Positions 1-13,053 of a DNA stretch of 64,000 nucleotides are shown in pieces. The notes under the pieces are model-generated. The model was given only the letters and a program-made list of their open reading frames with translations. It did no database searches and had not been told where the DNA came from. A program made the translations under genes and the position numbers. The number at the start of each line of letters is the position of its first letter. Position 1 is the first letter of the stretch. The stretch is from Thinopyrum elongatum (Eukaryota > Streptophyta > Magnoliopsida > Poales > Poaceae). Location: NCBI GenBank assembly GCA_011799875.1, contig CM022298.1:52148434-52212433 (forward strand), written 5' to 3'.

Positions 1-2472
1 ACTCTAAAATGAATTATCAAAGTTAATACTGAGGTAATGTATTATTATCAATATTCATAACATACATCTCACTCATAATGAAAGTATGGCCCTTATGTTA
101 TTCATAACACCGAACATCAAAAGTTCTCTTATGAACAACCTTCTTGCAAGATAACTTATGCAATGGGCTAGAGTGTGTAAAACTCTAATTGAATTAGGAA
201 AATAAACACAGACGGTAATACACCGATGGAAGGTACAGTAACATTTACTATGTTCTCTGTGTATACCTAAACCTCATTCCTGGCTAGTCTTTCAGGCCAT
301 AGTAGTTCTTACATCGAGTTGCAACAGAATGCAATCGAGCGGGTATCTTTGTGATTAACTCACAATACCCAAGAATCAGTGATTAACAATTTAATCATAA
401 TTCCCAAGAACTATATCTTTGACCAGCCTTCTATACATCAAAAACTTGTATGACATTCATACATGAGCTGGATATTCCAATCTTCTTTCTCATTGCCTTT
501 ATACTTCTAACAGTTTAACTTTTAGTATTTCTCCTACTCTCAGAAGAAGCACACAACTTAAGAGTGGCATCAGCCCTGGACTTCCTAGGCGTGAAAGTTT
601 CACTGACACCCTTCGGACACTTCCTTTCTCTTTAAGTTGTTGTTTTATTCACCTTTCATCATATGACAGGCGTTCTTCTGGATCCCTCTCTTATCAGTCT
701 AATGCATAGTAAACTCCTTTACTAATAGTTTGCAAACAAACATTTCTTTGGATATCTCATATCTTTTAGCCTTTGTCTGTCTCTGAAAATGATTTTCAGA
801 TTCCATGAATATCACATAACTATCCAAACTTTCGAAGTTCGGGTCTCATGGAAGCAAACATATTGCACTTGACTGAAATGGAATTCCAGCTTTTGGATCG
901 AAGGACGAGAGTCACATGATCCATAGCATAAGCGAGAGAATACCGAAAGTATGCGATAGGACAAAGTCCTTCTCGGCACTCTTGAGGACAATCCTCACAT
1001 TACGTTGCCAACCGTAAAGTTTTAACCAGATATTTAACCGCTATTCAATTTTAATAGGGAAGGTGGAAACGCGAGCCATTATTCTACAACTATTTTGCAA
1101 ATCACACTTAGACAGTGTTCAAAATTAATTGCACTGAGAATTAAACAAGTTAATTCAAAGTGCGCTCCCACTCAAATCAATATCTCTCATAATTGATTGT
1201 GAGTGATACAAGACCCGCATTTCCATTCAACGCCATTGAACGAGATGAACACTGATGGCGCGAACTTCAATCGGTAGGCAAACTTGCTAATCACATCTCT
1301 ATGTGACTCTTGTTCATCTTTCGATGGGCGTGTTCCGAGCTCAGGGAGATCCTTCCAGAACGTCAAGACAACCAAGTGATCTCGCTGCGAGGTCTCAACT
1401 CACCCGCCTCACACATCCCTAATCGTTCGCACCCAGGGAGATCCTGTGATGCCCCGAAAAGTTAGGTGCCGTGACGGTGCTACACTTGGGAGAACACTAA
1501 CTACTTGATATTTTTGTGAGAGATCACCCTAATAAAAACGACTACCGCGCAATCAAGAAGGGTGCATCATAAGGGATAAACATCTCAGGCAATTCATAAT
1601 AGCATGATATGGTATAGCCCTTTCTGACGGAGAAGTCTTGTATTTCTTCGTCTTTGGCATTCGCGTCGGTGTTCACCTTTGCGAAGATTGCCACCACCTT
1701 GTCGATACACCAGATAATATTGCTATCTCTATAGCTAATAAAATAAGTGCATTACATAAGGTTGACACGCAGGTCATTAAAGTGCAATCATATGGCTCCA
1801 GCCATCATGCCGAATCATGACACGCAGGTCATGTTAATCAGTTTACATCATATAGACATCTCATACATAATCAAATTATTATGAGCACTACTATACCACA
1901 TCATATGCACATGCAAACCCTCCTGCAAAACCAAGTTAGACGCCTCTAATCGGTTTAGCAAAAACTGGTTTTACGTGGCTTCTAAGGTTTTGAAACAAAC
2001 CGAAGCTACCAACGTCCATCATCAAGTATGATAATTCAAGTTGCTAGATTAACTTTCCAGGGTGTATGAAAACCGAGATAATAAAATCTCGAGCCCCATA
2101 CTAAACTTCGTCATACGCATGACCCCCGTGCAGATCATATCTGCATTGCCCTTTCGTCTGCGAAACATCCATCTTTCTTTAACTAAAGTGGAACCCAAAG
2201 AACTGTTAGCACTTCGTTGATCTGTCAATCAGCATACTCAGGAGTAGCATGAAAGGATCGTGGATTGCCAGAACTTTGTGAGATTCCACAATGCTGTCAA
2301 GATCAGGACTACGCAAATTCAAGGGAAGTAACAAGAACATCGGGTAACAGATTTCATCTGCTACCCGCACAAATAATTTTCAGTAATAGAACTCATCTAC
2401 TACCTAATTATATTGTGCAACACCCATACATCTCATGTATTCTAGATCGCAACCTGCATCTACGCATAGCAC

Positions 2473-2486
2473 GGCTCTTGATGCCA
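2473..2486 (-). other. Primer-binding site of Copia A
   Basis: Read on the minus strand, TGGCATCAAGAGCC lies one base inside the LTR. It resembles the initiator-methionine tRNA site TGGTATCAGAGC used by Copia elements of this group, with an inserted base. Confidence 0.65.
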
Positions 2487-2487
2487 C

Positions 2488-4744
2488 TGTAGGGTAACGC
2501 AGCAGAAAACAAAAAAATTCCGACCTACGCACCAGCCCAGGACCACTATGGAGACTGCATACAAGGTTTGATCATTTTCGTTACCGACTCGAAGCGCAGC
2601 GGAAGTAGAGTCGATGATGATCGTCGGTGCAGATCCCCGCAGCTAGGATTTACAACCTCCCAACCGCGAGGATGTATACCCTCGTCTTCCCTTCGGACAG
2701 CCCTCCGGGAGGCGGTCGAACAGTCCCCCGGACGGTGTCGCGGACAGCCCTTCGGGAGGACCTTCAAAACTGGAACGGTCACTCGGACAGCCCTTCGGGA
2801 GGACCCACAGAACTCGGACAGTCACTTGGACAGCCCTTTGGGAGGCACTCACAGAACTCGGACCGTCACTTGGACAGCCCTTCGGGAGGCACTCTCGAAC
2901 AGCCCCTCAGGCACTAAGATCGAAACTACGACCTCTCTACAGAGTTGCACACATACGGTGTCATCTATCCGGCAGGGCTTCGCCGTCCAGAACTAGTTCC
3001 CACCGGAACCCAGACAGCCTTTCGGCACTATGAAACTATTTCGTGGGAGGGAGAGAGAATGCCAGATCATGCATGGCTTGTGTGAGAGAGTTGGAGTGGA
3101 GTTGGAGAGCACCTCTCCTCCTCCTTATATAGTGGTGGAAGGGGTGAGGGGGGGCTGAAAATCAGCCCACTAAACATGCACCCACCAAACAAGGAAAACA
3201 TGTTCCCACCAAACATGGAGAAAACATGTTCCCTTGTCCATGGTGTTCCCCCATGGGGCCCCACCTTCCTCCCAACACTCTCCACCATTTGTGGGGGCTG
3301 CCCCCCACCATGGGGGGGCCCCCCAACATTTTGTCCAGCCACAAGGGGGCTGCCCCCAAAGGGCCCCCCCCCCCCCAAAAAACAGCCCAAAAACAGCCCC
3401 CACGATCTGTGGGATCTTGTCCGCTCACGCTGGGACAAGATGTTTTCCGCGACTATTATTTCTGAAAAATTCCAGAAGGTCCCAGAACATTTCCGGCACC
3501 CTCTAAAATTATCTGGACGCGCTCTGGAACATTTCCAGTATGGTGGTTTAATTTAAAACCATCTTTGTTTACCCGGTAAACAACTCCGGCAGCTCCGAAA
3601 CTTTTTTTTTCGGTTTTTTCTCCAGAAAAATTCCAGAAATTACCAGACCAATCTGGCAACCTCCAAAACATTCCCGGTGCTTGCCAAAACCTTTTTGGAT
3701 CAATGGTTTTATCCGAAACAACTTTTCGGTTTTACCGAAACTTTTTCAGTGTTCTCTCTCCGGAACTCTTCCGTTGTCTCCGAAACTTTTCGGTGATTTT
3801 CTCTCAGACTCCCTGTCTAGAATTCAGCAGATAGATGACCCTTAAGCGTGTGACCCTATAGGTTCGGTGAAGTATAGACATGACCGGAACACCTTCCGAT
3901 CAATGATCAGCATCGGAGCCGTGGACACCCATATTGACCCCTATACCCACACGAATGAATATTCGAGTGAACCTCCAGTTGCCGTGTGCTATTCCTGTTG
4001 CTTCACGATATGTTACAAATACCCGAGGTTAGACATGTTGGCATTCCCGTGGATCAACAACTTGTCCACTATGCTAGTTACCTCGTTACCGGTATTGTTC
4101 TCTTTTCTCGTTACCGTGTTCCGGCATCCCCGTGATCAAATCACAAAGTGTCTGGCCAGACGATGATGGATACCATAACACCGAGAGGGCCCAGAGATAT
4201 CTCTCCATCGTCGGAGGAGCAAATCCCAATCTCGAGCTATCAAGTTACTTGACACACTTTTCCATGAACCCGTAAGCCGCCGTAATAGCCACCCATTTAC
4301 GGATGACGTTTAACAAACCCCAAAGTTCATGAATCAAGCATGAAGAAACTTGATACTCTCATGGTCTAAGGAATTATGCAAACGTTAACCATCTCTGTGT
4401 TATTAACCATTAACTTGTGACGAAGGAATCTCATAGCATAACATCAATCGGGTCGATTCAACACAAATGTTCTGCTAACATTGTGCCCTCAAAATTGCTG
4501 GCATAGTCATGCCCATGATCAGGAAAACAGGATCATCATGCAATACTTGAGCCAGTCATAGAGGCTTGACTAGGAATACATTTTATCGTTTATTATTCCA
4601 CACGTGCATATGAGTCTTCCTCCGAGCCTCGTTTTATTTGCAGACTCGAGAACCATAGCAGTTATAGCATGGAACCTAAACCTAGTTATGAACAGGGAGA
4701 TAATCAATAACATTTATTATTGCCTCTAGGGCATATCTCCTACA
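2488..4744 (-). repeat. 5' LTR of Copia A
   Basis: On the minus strand it starts TGTAGGAGATATGCCCTAG and ends with CCTACA, so both TG/CA termini are present. Its length is 2257 bp, about 100 bp longer than the LTRs at 40961 and 48434. The extra length includes additional units of the GACAGCCCTTCGGGAGG repeat around 2690-2910. Confidence 0.88.
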
Positions 4745-4868
4745 GACTCTTCTTCCGCTGCGCTTCGAGTTGGTACGGATCAGATCAAACCTTGTATGCA
4801 GTCTCCATAGTGGTCTTGGGCGTGCTCGCTACCGAAAATTTTCGTTTTCTGTCGCGTTACCCAACAGC
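4745..4868 (+). repeat. Diverged LTR 3'-end fragment, plus orientation
   Basis: This piece resembles the last ~116 bp of the Copia LTR in forward orientation (compare 43000-43115), from GACTCTNCTTCCGCTGCGC through the GCGTTACCC end. It is clearly more diverged than the neighbouring copies and points the opposite way to the LTR that abuts it on the left. Confidence 0.6.
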
Positions 4869-5276
4869 ATTGGTCCCGGTTGGTGCCACTAACCGGGACC
4901 AAAGCCTTTGCTATATAAGCCAGCACTTAGGAAATTTTCAGATTTCCATCGCCAGTTCGTGCCCGACGCCCCAGCGCTGCTCCTCGTCGCCGTCGCCGTC
5001 GTCGCCCCTGCCTCCGACGTCGTCGCCGCGCCGCCCCTGCCCCGAGCCTTCGACGCCGTCGCCGCCCGCTCCCCGCACCTCGTCGTCGTCGCCCAGCGCC
5101 CCTGCCCCCGACCACGCCGTCGCTGCGCCGGCCCCTGCCCCGCGCCCAAGCCCCTGCCCCGGCCCGCCCCCGCCGTCGCCGTCGTCGTCGTCGTCGCCGT
5201 CGCCATCGCCATCGCCAGCCACCCCCGCTGTGAGCCGCCGCGCCGCCCCGTCTCTGTTTTTTTTTTCATTTTTTAT
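4869..5276 (+). mobile_element. CACTA-derived promoter-like fragment
   Basis: It begins with the GGTCCCGGTTGGTGCCACTA / AACCGGGACC hairpin that is also found in the subterminal region of the CACTA at 33200-33300. A TATA-like CTATATAAGC follows near 4909, then about 300 bp of CCG/TCG-rich sequence that could encode a Pro/Ser/Ala-rich N-terminus in two frames. This architecture resembles the 5' end of Caspar-type CACTA genes, which is recall rather than a search. The long overlapping frames on both strands come from GC-rich trinucleotide repetition. They are not annotated as genes. Confidence 0.5.
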
Positions 5277-5889
5277 TATTTTCTCGTTACGTGTTCCGCA
5301 TCCCGTGTATCAAATCACAGTGTCTGGCCAGACGATGATGGATACCGTACACCGAGAGGGCCCAAATATCTCTCCAGCGTCGGAGGAGCAAATCCCAATC
5401 TGAGCTATCAAGTTACTGACACACTTTCCATGAACCCGTAAGCCGCCGTAATACCCCTGGATGACGTTTAACAAACCCCAAAGTCGGAATCAAGCATGAA
5501 GAAACTCGATCCTCTCATGGTCTGAGGAAATATGCAAACGTTACCATCTCTGTGTTATTAACCATTAAGTTGTGACGAAAAGTCCCATAGCATAACATCA
5601 ATCGGGTCGATTCAACACAAATGTTCTCTAACTTGTGCCCTCAAAATTGCTGGCATAGTCATGCCCATGATCAGGAAAACAGGATCATCATGCAATACTT
5701 GAGCCAGTCATAGAGGCTTGACTAGGAATACATTTTACCGTTTATTATCCCACACGTGCATTGAGTCTTCCTCCAGCCTCGTTTTATTTGCAGACTCGAG
5801 AACCATGAGTTATAGCATGAACCTAAACCTAATTATGAACAGGGAGATATCATAACATTTATTATTGCCTCTAGGGCATATCTCCTACA
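5277..5889 (-). repeat. Truncated 3' LTR of Copia B
   Basis: It ends on the plus strand with GGGCATATCTCCTACA and corresponds to 48434-49064. Homology stops at about 5277 inside TTTTCTCGTTAC, where T-rich sequence joins the CACTA-like piece. Confidence 0.8.
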
Positions 5890-6219
5890 GACTCCCACTT
5901 GCACTAGAGTCAATAATCTAGTTAATGCTAATGCACTTTCACACCTGTGGCACACCGTGTAAATATGCTTCGCTGTGGTATAGCCTGTGTCCAACGGATC
6001 TGACGACTTCAGCTCCGTGTGTCTTTGCATATCCTCGCTTTTCACGCTTTCACAAATTCATATTTTGTGTGGACTTGCTTTGTTTATGGAATCACAGGTC
6101 GAACCTGGATTCCTCAGACGGTGTTATGGAGCAACTACTGCAGTAGTGTCCCATTGACAACCATCTTGGAACCATACTAAGTTCATGAATGAACTAATGA
6201 TTCAACATCTTCTTTGTCC

Positions 6220-8250
6220 TTTAAAAGCGGCAACATACTTCGCCTCTGTTATAGAATTCGCCACAGTAACTTGTTTGGAACATTTCCACTAACTGTCCGC
6301 CACATTTGTTTACACAAAACCTTTATTTAATTGAAAATCGCTTGAAGCATGATAAGACTGTATCGATGTAACTTTTACAACGAACTCTTCATGATCTCCG
6401 CTTGCGAGAAAACATGTCATCAGTGCTACTTAGCATCAATGACCTTTTCACTGTTGTCCATGATCAGTACTTTTGATCACTTTGTGTATCTTACTCGTCC
6501 ACTTGGAGTATTGGACATATCTGGTTGTTTTCATACCATGGAATCACTGATTAATCCAAACACGAAGGTGTGGGAATCTCCATCATGTATTTTGCTCATC
6601 AGTGTTTTTGGGACACCGAGTCTTGCAAAAACTCTTTCCATGTGACTTCGGCAAGAATCACTCCTTGCGTTTTAATGCTAAAGTTTTTAGCATCTTGTCA
6701 ATATGTATTTTTGCTCAGCCCTATTAGGTAAATCTATCTCCAAGATCATCATGCCTAATATTAGGCTATTTAGCCCAAGCACTTCATGAAAAACTATTTT
6801 CAAATGAAGTCCTAATCGTGTCAAGAATTTTATTTCAATTACAATGTGTCATGCACACAAGGTTTTTAGAAATATATTAGCTCCCACTTACTTTCTTGAA
6901 TTACAAGCATCTTCGTTACCCATTGATGAAGTCAAACCCTTTTGACCATTTCATCAAAACACGAAGTTTCGCTCCATTTGCTCTCTTCTGTCCATCGCTG
7001 GAACTCTGAAGTTTTACACTACTAGCATCCTCTGGACTCACAAAAATCTTGGACTTAACACATGCAAGTCCTTGGTTTATTTCCATCAGATGGAAATCCT
7101 TTTGTCATCCTTGTTTCATATCTCGATATGAATATGTATTAATTGCTAGTTCAACCCAAACCGACTTTTAAGCATCGCTACGGTGAAGCAACCTCATCGT
7201 AGTCACTCCTTGAACTTGTATATTGCAACAAGTCGAGCTTTATGGATAAAACATTTTTATCGTATCAGTTTAGTTCCATAAAATTCGTCAGACTCTAGTC
7301 TTCCGAAAGGTGTATCAAGTTTTAATCTTGAAACATTATATGAAACTATCTCGGATTGTATTGGCATTTAGCCAATTCCGGAGTCAGGGCCATCAACGCT
7401 TCCTGTTGTATCGTAGGTATACTGTTGTCTAACAACAATATCTCGTTTGCGCACTGAGAGGTTTGCACGAGCTTGCCTACGTGGTTCAGCTGCAAGTTCG
7501 ACGAAGTCCATACATTTTATTGTAGAGACTTCGTATCAGTCGCAGTGAAACTCTGGAATTACTTCCAAGGTCTCTTTCTTTCTGACTAATGACGAAGATA
7601 CTGTTATCTCGTCAGTTGCATGTCTCCCACTCACCTTTTGAAAGAACCATTTCCTTAAAGCATACCGTTCTGTATGCGGTATAGTGGGGAATACCCAATT
7701 CTTGGGATAACCTAACAAGAGCACTTGTTTGATTTGGAATATGGTTTGTAACCTTTTACACAAGCCCCATATTCCAAATGTTAAGAAAAGATATAACATG
7801 GTTGGGCGTACCATACCATTGTCTCATTTCAACAGACCCATGACTCTTTCAAACTCTTCAGTGTAAAAGCCAGTCCTAAAGCATCACTTTTAAAAGGGAT
7901 AATGGCAAATTTATTTATGTCATCTTTGTCTTACCATGTCATAAATGGTTGATTACATCTTCACGGACTTTCCACTTGCAGTGTGTTCCGGAGGTGCAAG
8001 TTATGAAACCCCTTTCACCATCAGACATTCGCTAAACTTGTAACTCAAATATTTCTTTCTGCAATCGATTGTAGAAACATAATTTTCTTGTTACAATAAT
8101 TCTACTTCATTTTGAAAACCTTTAATGATTCAAAAGATCAGACTTACGTCTCATCAAGTAAATATCCATATTCTACTGAGTCATTTCTGAAGATAGATAA
8201 TCCACTACTTGCAACAACATTTATTGACTACAACATCAAAATGTATGATC
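6220..8250 (-). pseudogene. Copia pol remnants (RNase H, RT, integrase), copy B
   Basis: Reverse-complement reading shows the Copia order integrase, reverse transcriptase, RNase H, in different frames. The longest readable piece (7536-7814) contains the integrase C-terminal side, with residues like LTFGIWGLCKRL and a GYPK motif. The RT segment near 7165-7220 matches the VQGVDYDE block of copy C. The RNase H segment near 6220-6285 matches the QDTVANSITEAKY block. The frames are disrupted by frequent indels, more than in copy C. Confidence 0.75.
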
Positions 8251-10963
8251 ACCAATAAGTTTTTGCTCGTTCCTTATGGCCTGTGAAGGTATTTCAGTCA
8301 CTTCACTTTTCGGAGGAAAGTTGCAAGTGTCAGTGATTCAAAATCAACCGACTCTCAAATCCATCATAATGGAATTTTCCATGCGGGTTTCTCCAATGTG
8401 ACCAAATGCAGTGCCACACTGTGTGGTATTCTTTAGTCTTTGGACATTTAGTCAGTGTTATGGATGTATCATATACACATCAATATTCATAACATACTCC
8501 CATCTGATGGAAGTATGCCCTCATTTTTATTCATAATATGAACACAATTGTTTTTTTATGAACAACCCTTTGCAACAAACATTGTGCAATGGGCTAGAGT
8601 GTTGAAACTCTAAAATGAATTCAAAGTAAACGAGGTAATATTTTATTATCATTATTCATAACTACATCTCATCATAATGAAAGTATGGCCCTTATGTTAT
8701 TCATAAACACGACATCAAAAGTTCTTTTATGAACAACCTTCTTGCAGATAACTTATGCAATGGGCTGAGTGTGTAAAACTCTAATGAATTAGAAAATAAA
8801 AAACAACGAGTAATACACCGATGGAAGGTACAGTACATTTACTATGTCCTTGTATACCTAAACCCTCATTCCTGGCTAGTCTTTCAGGCCATAGTAGTTC
8901 TTACATCAGTTGCAACAAAGCAATCGAGCGGGTATCTTTGTGATTAACCCACATACCCAAGATCATTGATTAACAATTTAATCATAATTCCCAAGAACTA
9001 TATCTTTGACCAGCCTTCTATACATCAAAAACTTATGACATTCATACATGAGCTGGATATTCCAATCTTCTCTCTATTGCCTTTATACTTCTAACAGTTT
9101 AACTTTAGTATTTCTCCTCCTCTCAGAAGAAGCACCAACTTAAGAGTGGCTCAGCCCTGGACTTCCTAGGCGTGAAAGTTTCACTAACACCCTTCGGACA
9201 CTTCCTTTCTCTTTAAGTTGTTGTTTTATTCACCTTTCATCATATGACAGCGTTTCTCTGGATCCTCTCTTATCAGTCTAATGCATAGTAAACTCCTTTA
9301 CTAATAGTTTGCAAACAAACATTCTTTGGATATCTCATATCTTTTAGCCTTTGTCTGTCTCTGAAAATGATTTTCAGATCCATGAATATCACATAACTAT
9401 CCAAACTTCGAAGTTCGGGTCTCATGGAAGCAAACATATTGCACTTGACTGAAAGGAATTCAGCTTTTGGTCGAAGGACGAAGTCACATGATCCATAGCT
9501 TAAGCGGAGAATACAAAAGTATGCGATAGGACAAAGTCCTTCTCGCACTCTTGAGGACATCCTCACATTACGTTGCCAACCATAAAGTTTTAAACCATAT
9601 TTAACAGCTATTCAATTTTAATAGGGAAGGTGGAAACGCGAGCCATTATTCTAAACTATTTGCAAATCCACACTTAGACATGTTTCAAAATTAATTGCAC
9701 TGAGAATTAAACAAGTTAATTCAAAGTGCGCTCCCACTCAAATCAATATCTCTCATAATTGATTGTGAGGATCAAGACCCGCATTTCCATTCAACGCCAT
9801 TGAACGAGATGAACACTGATGGCGCGAACTTCAATCGGTAGGCAACTTGCCATCACATCTCTATGTGACTCTTGTTCATCTTTCGATGGGCATGTTCCGA
9901 GCTCAGGAGATCCTTCAGAACGTCAAGACAACCAAGTGATCTCTGCGAGGTCTCAACTCACCCCCTCACACATCCCTAATCGTTCGACCCAGGAGATCCT
10001 GTGATCCCCAAAAGTTAGGTGCCGTGACGGTGCTACACTTGGAAACACTAACTACTTGATATTTTTGTGAGAGATCACCCTAATAAAAGCGACTACCGCG
10101 CAATCAAGAAGGTGCATTATAGGGATAAACATCTCGGCAATTCATAATAGCATGTATGGTATAGCCCTTTCTGACGGAGAAGTCTTGTATTTCTTCGTCT
10201 TGCTTTCGCGTCGGTGTCACCTTTGCGAAGATTGCACCACTTTGTCGATGCACCAGATAATTGCTATCTCTATAGCTAATAAATAAGTGCATACATAAGG
10301 TTGAACACGCAGGTCTTAAAGTGCAATCATATGGCTCCAGCCATCATGCCGAATCATGACACGCAGGTCATGTTAATCATTTACATTAAATAGCATCTCA
10401 TACATAATCAAATTATATGAGCACTCTATACCACATCATGCACATGCACCTCCTGCAAAACCAAGTTGACGCCTCTAATCGGTTCACAAAAACTGTTTTA
10501 CGTGGCTTCTAAGGTTTGAAACAACCGAAGCTACCAACGTCCATCATCAGATGTATTATCAAGTTGCTAGATTAACTTCCGGGGTGTATAACAACAGATA
10601 ATAAAATCTCGAGCCCCATACTAACTTCGTCATACGCATGACCCCCGTGCAGATCATATCGCATGGCCCTTTCGTTGCGAAATAATCTTTCTTTAACTAG
10701 GTGGAACAAGAACTGTTAGCACTTTCGTTCGATTAGAGTCAGAGATCGTGGATTGCCAGAACTTGAGATCCACATACTGTCAAGATCAGATAGCAAATTC
10801 AGGGAAGAACAAGAACATCGGGTAAAGATTTCATCTGCTACCCGCACAAATAATTTTCAGTAATAGAACTCATCTACTACCTAATTATATTGTGCAACAC
10901 CCATACATCTCATGTATTCTAGATCGCAACCTGCATCTACGCATAGCACGGCTCTGATGCCAC

Positions 10964-13053
10964 TGTAGGGTAACGCAGCAGAAAACAAAAATTTCCGACC
11001 TACGCACCAGCCCAGGACCACTATGGAGACTGCATACAAGGTTTGATCATTTTCGTTACCGACTCGAGCGCAGCGGAAGTAGAGTCGATGAGATCGGTGT
11101 GCAGATCCCCGGCTAGGATTTACAACTCCCAACCGCGAGGATGTATACCCTCTTCCCCCTCGGACAGCCCTCCGGAGGCGGTCGGAAGTCCCAGTCCCCC
11201 GGACGGTGGTCGCGGACAGCCCTTCGGTAGGACCTCACAGAACTCGGACCGTCACTTCGACAGCCCTTCGTTAGGCACTCTCGAACAGCCCCTCCACTAA
11301 GATCGAAACTACGACCTCTCACATAGAGTTGCACACATACGTGTCATCTATCCGGCAGGCTTCGCCTCCAGAACTAGTTCCCACCGGAACCCAGACAGCC
11401 TTTCGGCACTAGAACTATTTCGTGGGAGGGAAGAGAATGCCAGATCATGCATGGCTTGTGTGAGAGAGTTGGAGTGGGATTGAGAGCCCTCTCCCCTCCT
11501 TATATAGTGGTGGAAGGGGTGAGGGGGGGCTGAAATCAGCCCACAAAACTGCACCCACCAAACAAGGAAAACATGTTCCCCCAAACATGGAGAAAACATG
11601 TTTCCTTGTCCATGGTGTTCCCCCATGGGGCCCCACCTTCCTCCCAACACTCTCCACCATTTGTGGGGGCTGCCCCCCACCATGGGGGGCCCCCCAACAT
11701 TTTGTCCAGCCACAAGGGGGCTGCCCCCAAGGGGGGGCCCCCCAAAAACAGCCCCCACATCGTGGGATCTTGTCCCCTCACGCTGGGACAAGATGTTTTC
11801 CGCGACTATTATTCTGAAAAATTCCGAAGGTCCCAGAACATTTGCCACCCTCTAAAATTATCTGGACCGCTCTGGAACTTCCAGTATGGTGGTTTAATTT
11901 AAAACCATCTTTGTTTACCCGGTAAACAACTCCGGCAGCTCCGAAACTTTTTTTCGGTTTTTTCTCTGGAAAATTCCAGAAATTACCAGACCAATCTGGC
12001 AACCTCCAAAACATTCCCGGTGCTTGCCAACCTTTTTGGATCAATGGTTTTATCCGAAACAACTTTTCGGTTTTACCGAAACTTTTTCAGTGTTCTCTCT
12101 CCCGAACTTTCCGTTGTCTCCGAACTTTTCGGTGATTTTCTTCAGACTCCCTGTCTAGAATTCAGCAGATAGATGACCCTTAAGCGTGTGACCCTATAGG
12201 TTCGGGTGAGTATAGACATGACGGAACACCTTCCGATCAATGATCAGCATCGGAGCCGTGGACACCATATTGACCCCTATACCCCACACGAATGAATATT
12301 CGATTGAACCTCCAGTTGCCGTGTGCTATTCCTTTGCTTCCGATATGTTACAAATACCCGAGGTGAACATGTTGGCATTCCCGTGGATCAACAACTTGTC
12401 CACTATGCTAGTTACCTCGTAACCGGTATTGTTCTCTTTTCTCGTTACGTGTTCCGCACTCCTGTATCAAATCACGTGTCTGGCCAGACGATGATGATAC
12501 CTAACACCGAGAGGGCCCAGAGATATCTCTCCATCGTCGGAGGAGCAAATCCCAATCTGAGCTATCAATTACTTGACAACTTTCCATGAACCCGTAAGCC
12601 GCCGTAATAGCCATCCATTACGGATGACGTTTAACAACCCCAAAGTTCATGAATCAAGCATGAAGAAACTGATACTCTCATGGTCTAGGAATATGCAAAC
12701 GTTAACCATCTCTGTGTTATTAACCATTAACTTGTGACGAAAGTATCCATAGCATAACATCAATCGGTCGATTCAACACAAATGTTCTCTAACATTGTGC
12801 CCTCAAAATTGCGGCATAGTCATGCCCATGATCAGGAAAAACAGGATCATCATGCAATACTTGAGCCAGTCATAGAGGCTTGACTAGGAATACATTTTAT
12901 CCGTTTATTATCCCACACGTGCAATGAGTCTTCCCTCCAGCCTCGTTTTATTTGAGACTCGAAACATGCAGTTTATAGCATGGAACATAAACCTATTATG
13001 AACAGGGAGATAATCAATAACATTTATTATTGCCTCTAGGGAATACTCCTACA
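10964..13053 (-). repeat. 5' LTR of Copia B
   Basis: TG...CA bounded on the minus strand, 2090 bp. The PBS beside it reads TGGCATCAGAGCC, closer to the canonical initiator-tRNA site than in the other copies. At its outer edge the plus strand reads CTCCTACAGAACCATATACA, the mirror of the 40951-40970 junction with one base missing. Confidence 0.85.

Larger units (their letters stand above)
1..4744 (-). mobile_element. Copia retrotransposon A, partial (window edge)
   Basis: The segment is the reverse complement of the start of the complete Copia at 40961-50589. From right to left it holds a full 5' LTR, a primer-binding site and about 2.5 kb of leader/gag-side interior, which matches the reverse complement of roughly 43116-45590. 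The element runs off the left edge, so its pol half and 3' LTR are not seen. No open frame over about 75 codons survives in the interior. Its LTR carries extra copies of a short tandem unit compared with the other copies, so it is a distinct insertion of the same family. Family naming beyond BARE/Angela/WIS-like is not possible by eye. Confidence 0.85.
5277..13053 (-). mobile_element. Copia retrotransposon B, 3' LTR truncated
   Basis: This is the reverse complement of most of the complete Copia at 40961-50589 and sits at the mirrored position relative to the N gap. Order from right to left: 5' LTR, PBS, interior, PPT (read here as GACTCCCACTTGC at 5890), then only the first ~613 bp of the 3' LTR. 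It is consistently shorter than its mirror (interior 5074 versus 5318 bp, 5' LTR 2090 versus 2155 bp) through many scattered one- or two-base losses, so every reading frame is broken. Confidence 0.85.

Noticed and set aside
3067..3556. Gly/Pro/Trp-rich frames within the LTRs (also 11348-11902, 42199-42623, 49658-50039)
   Set aside because: They lie in the G/C-homopolymer zone of the LTR, open in many frames on both strands, and change with every homopolymer indel.
4720..5441. Several 90-227 codon frames on both strands
   Set aside because: All arise from CCG/TCG repetition in a GC-rich leader. Frames are open on both strands at once and none holds a domain.
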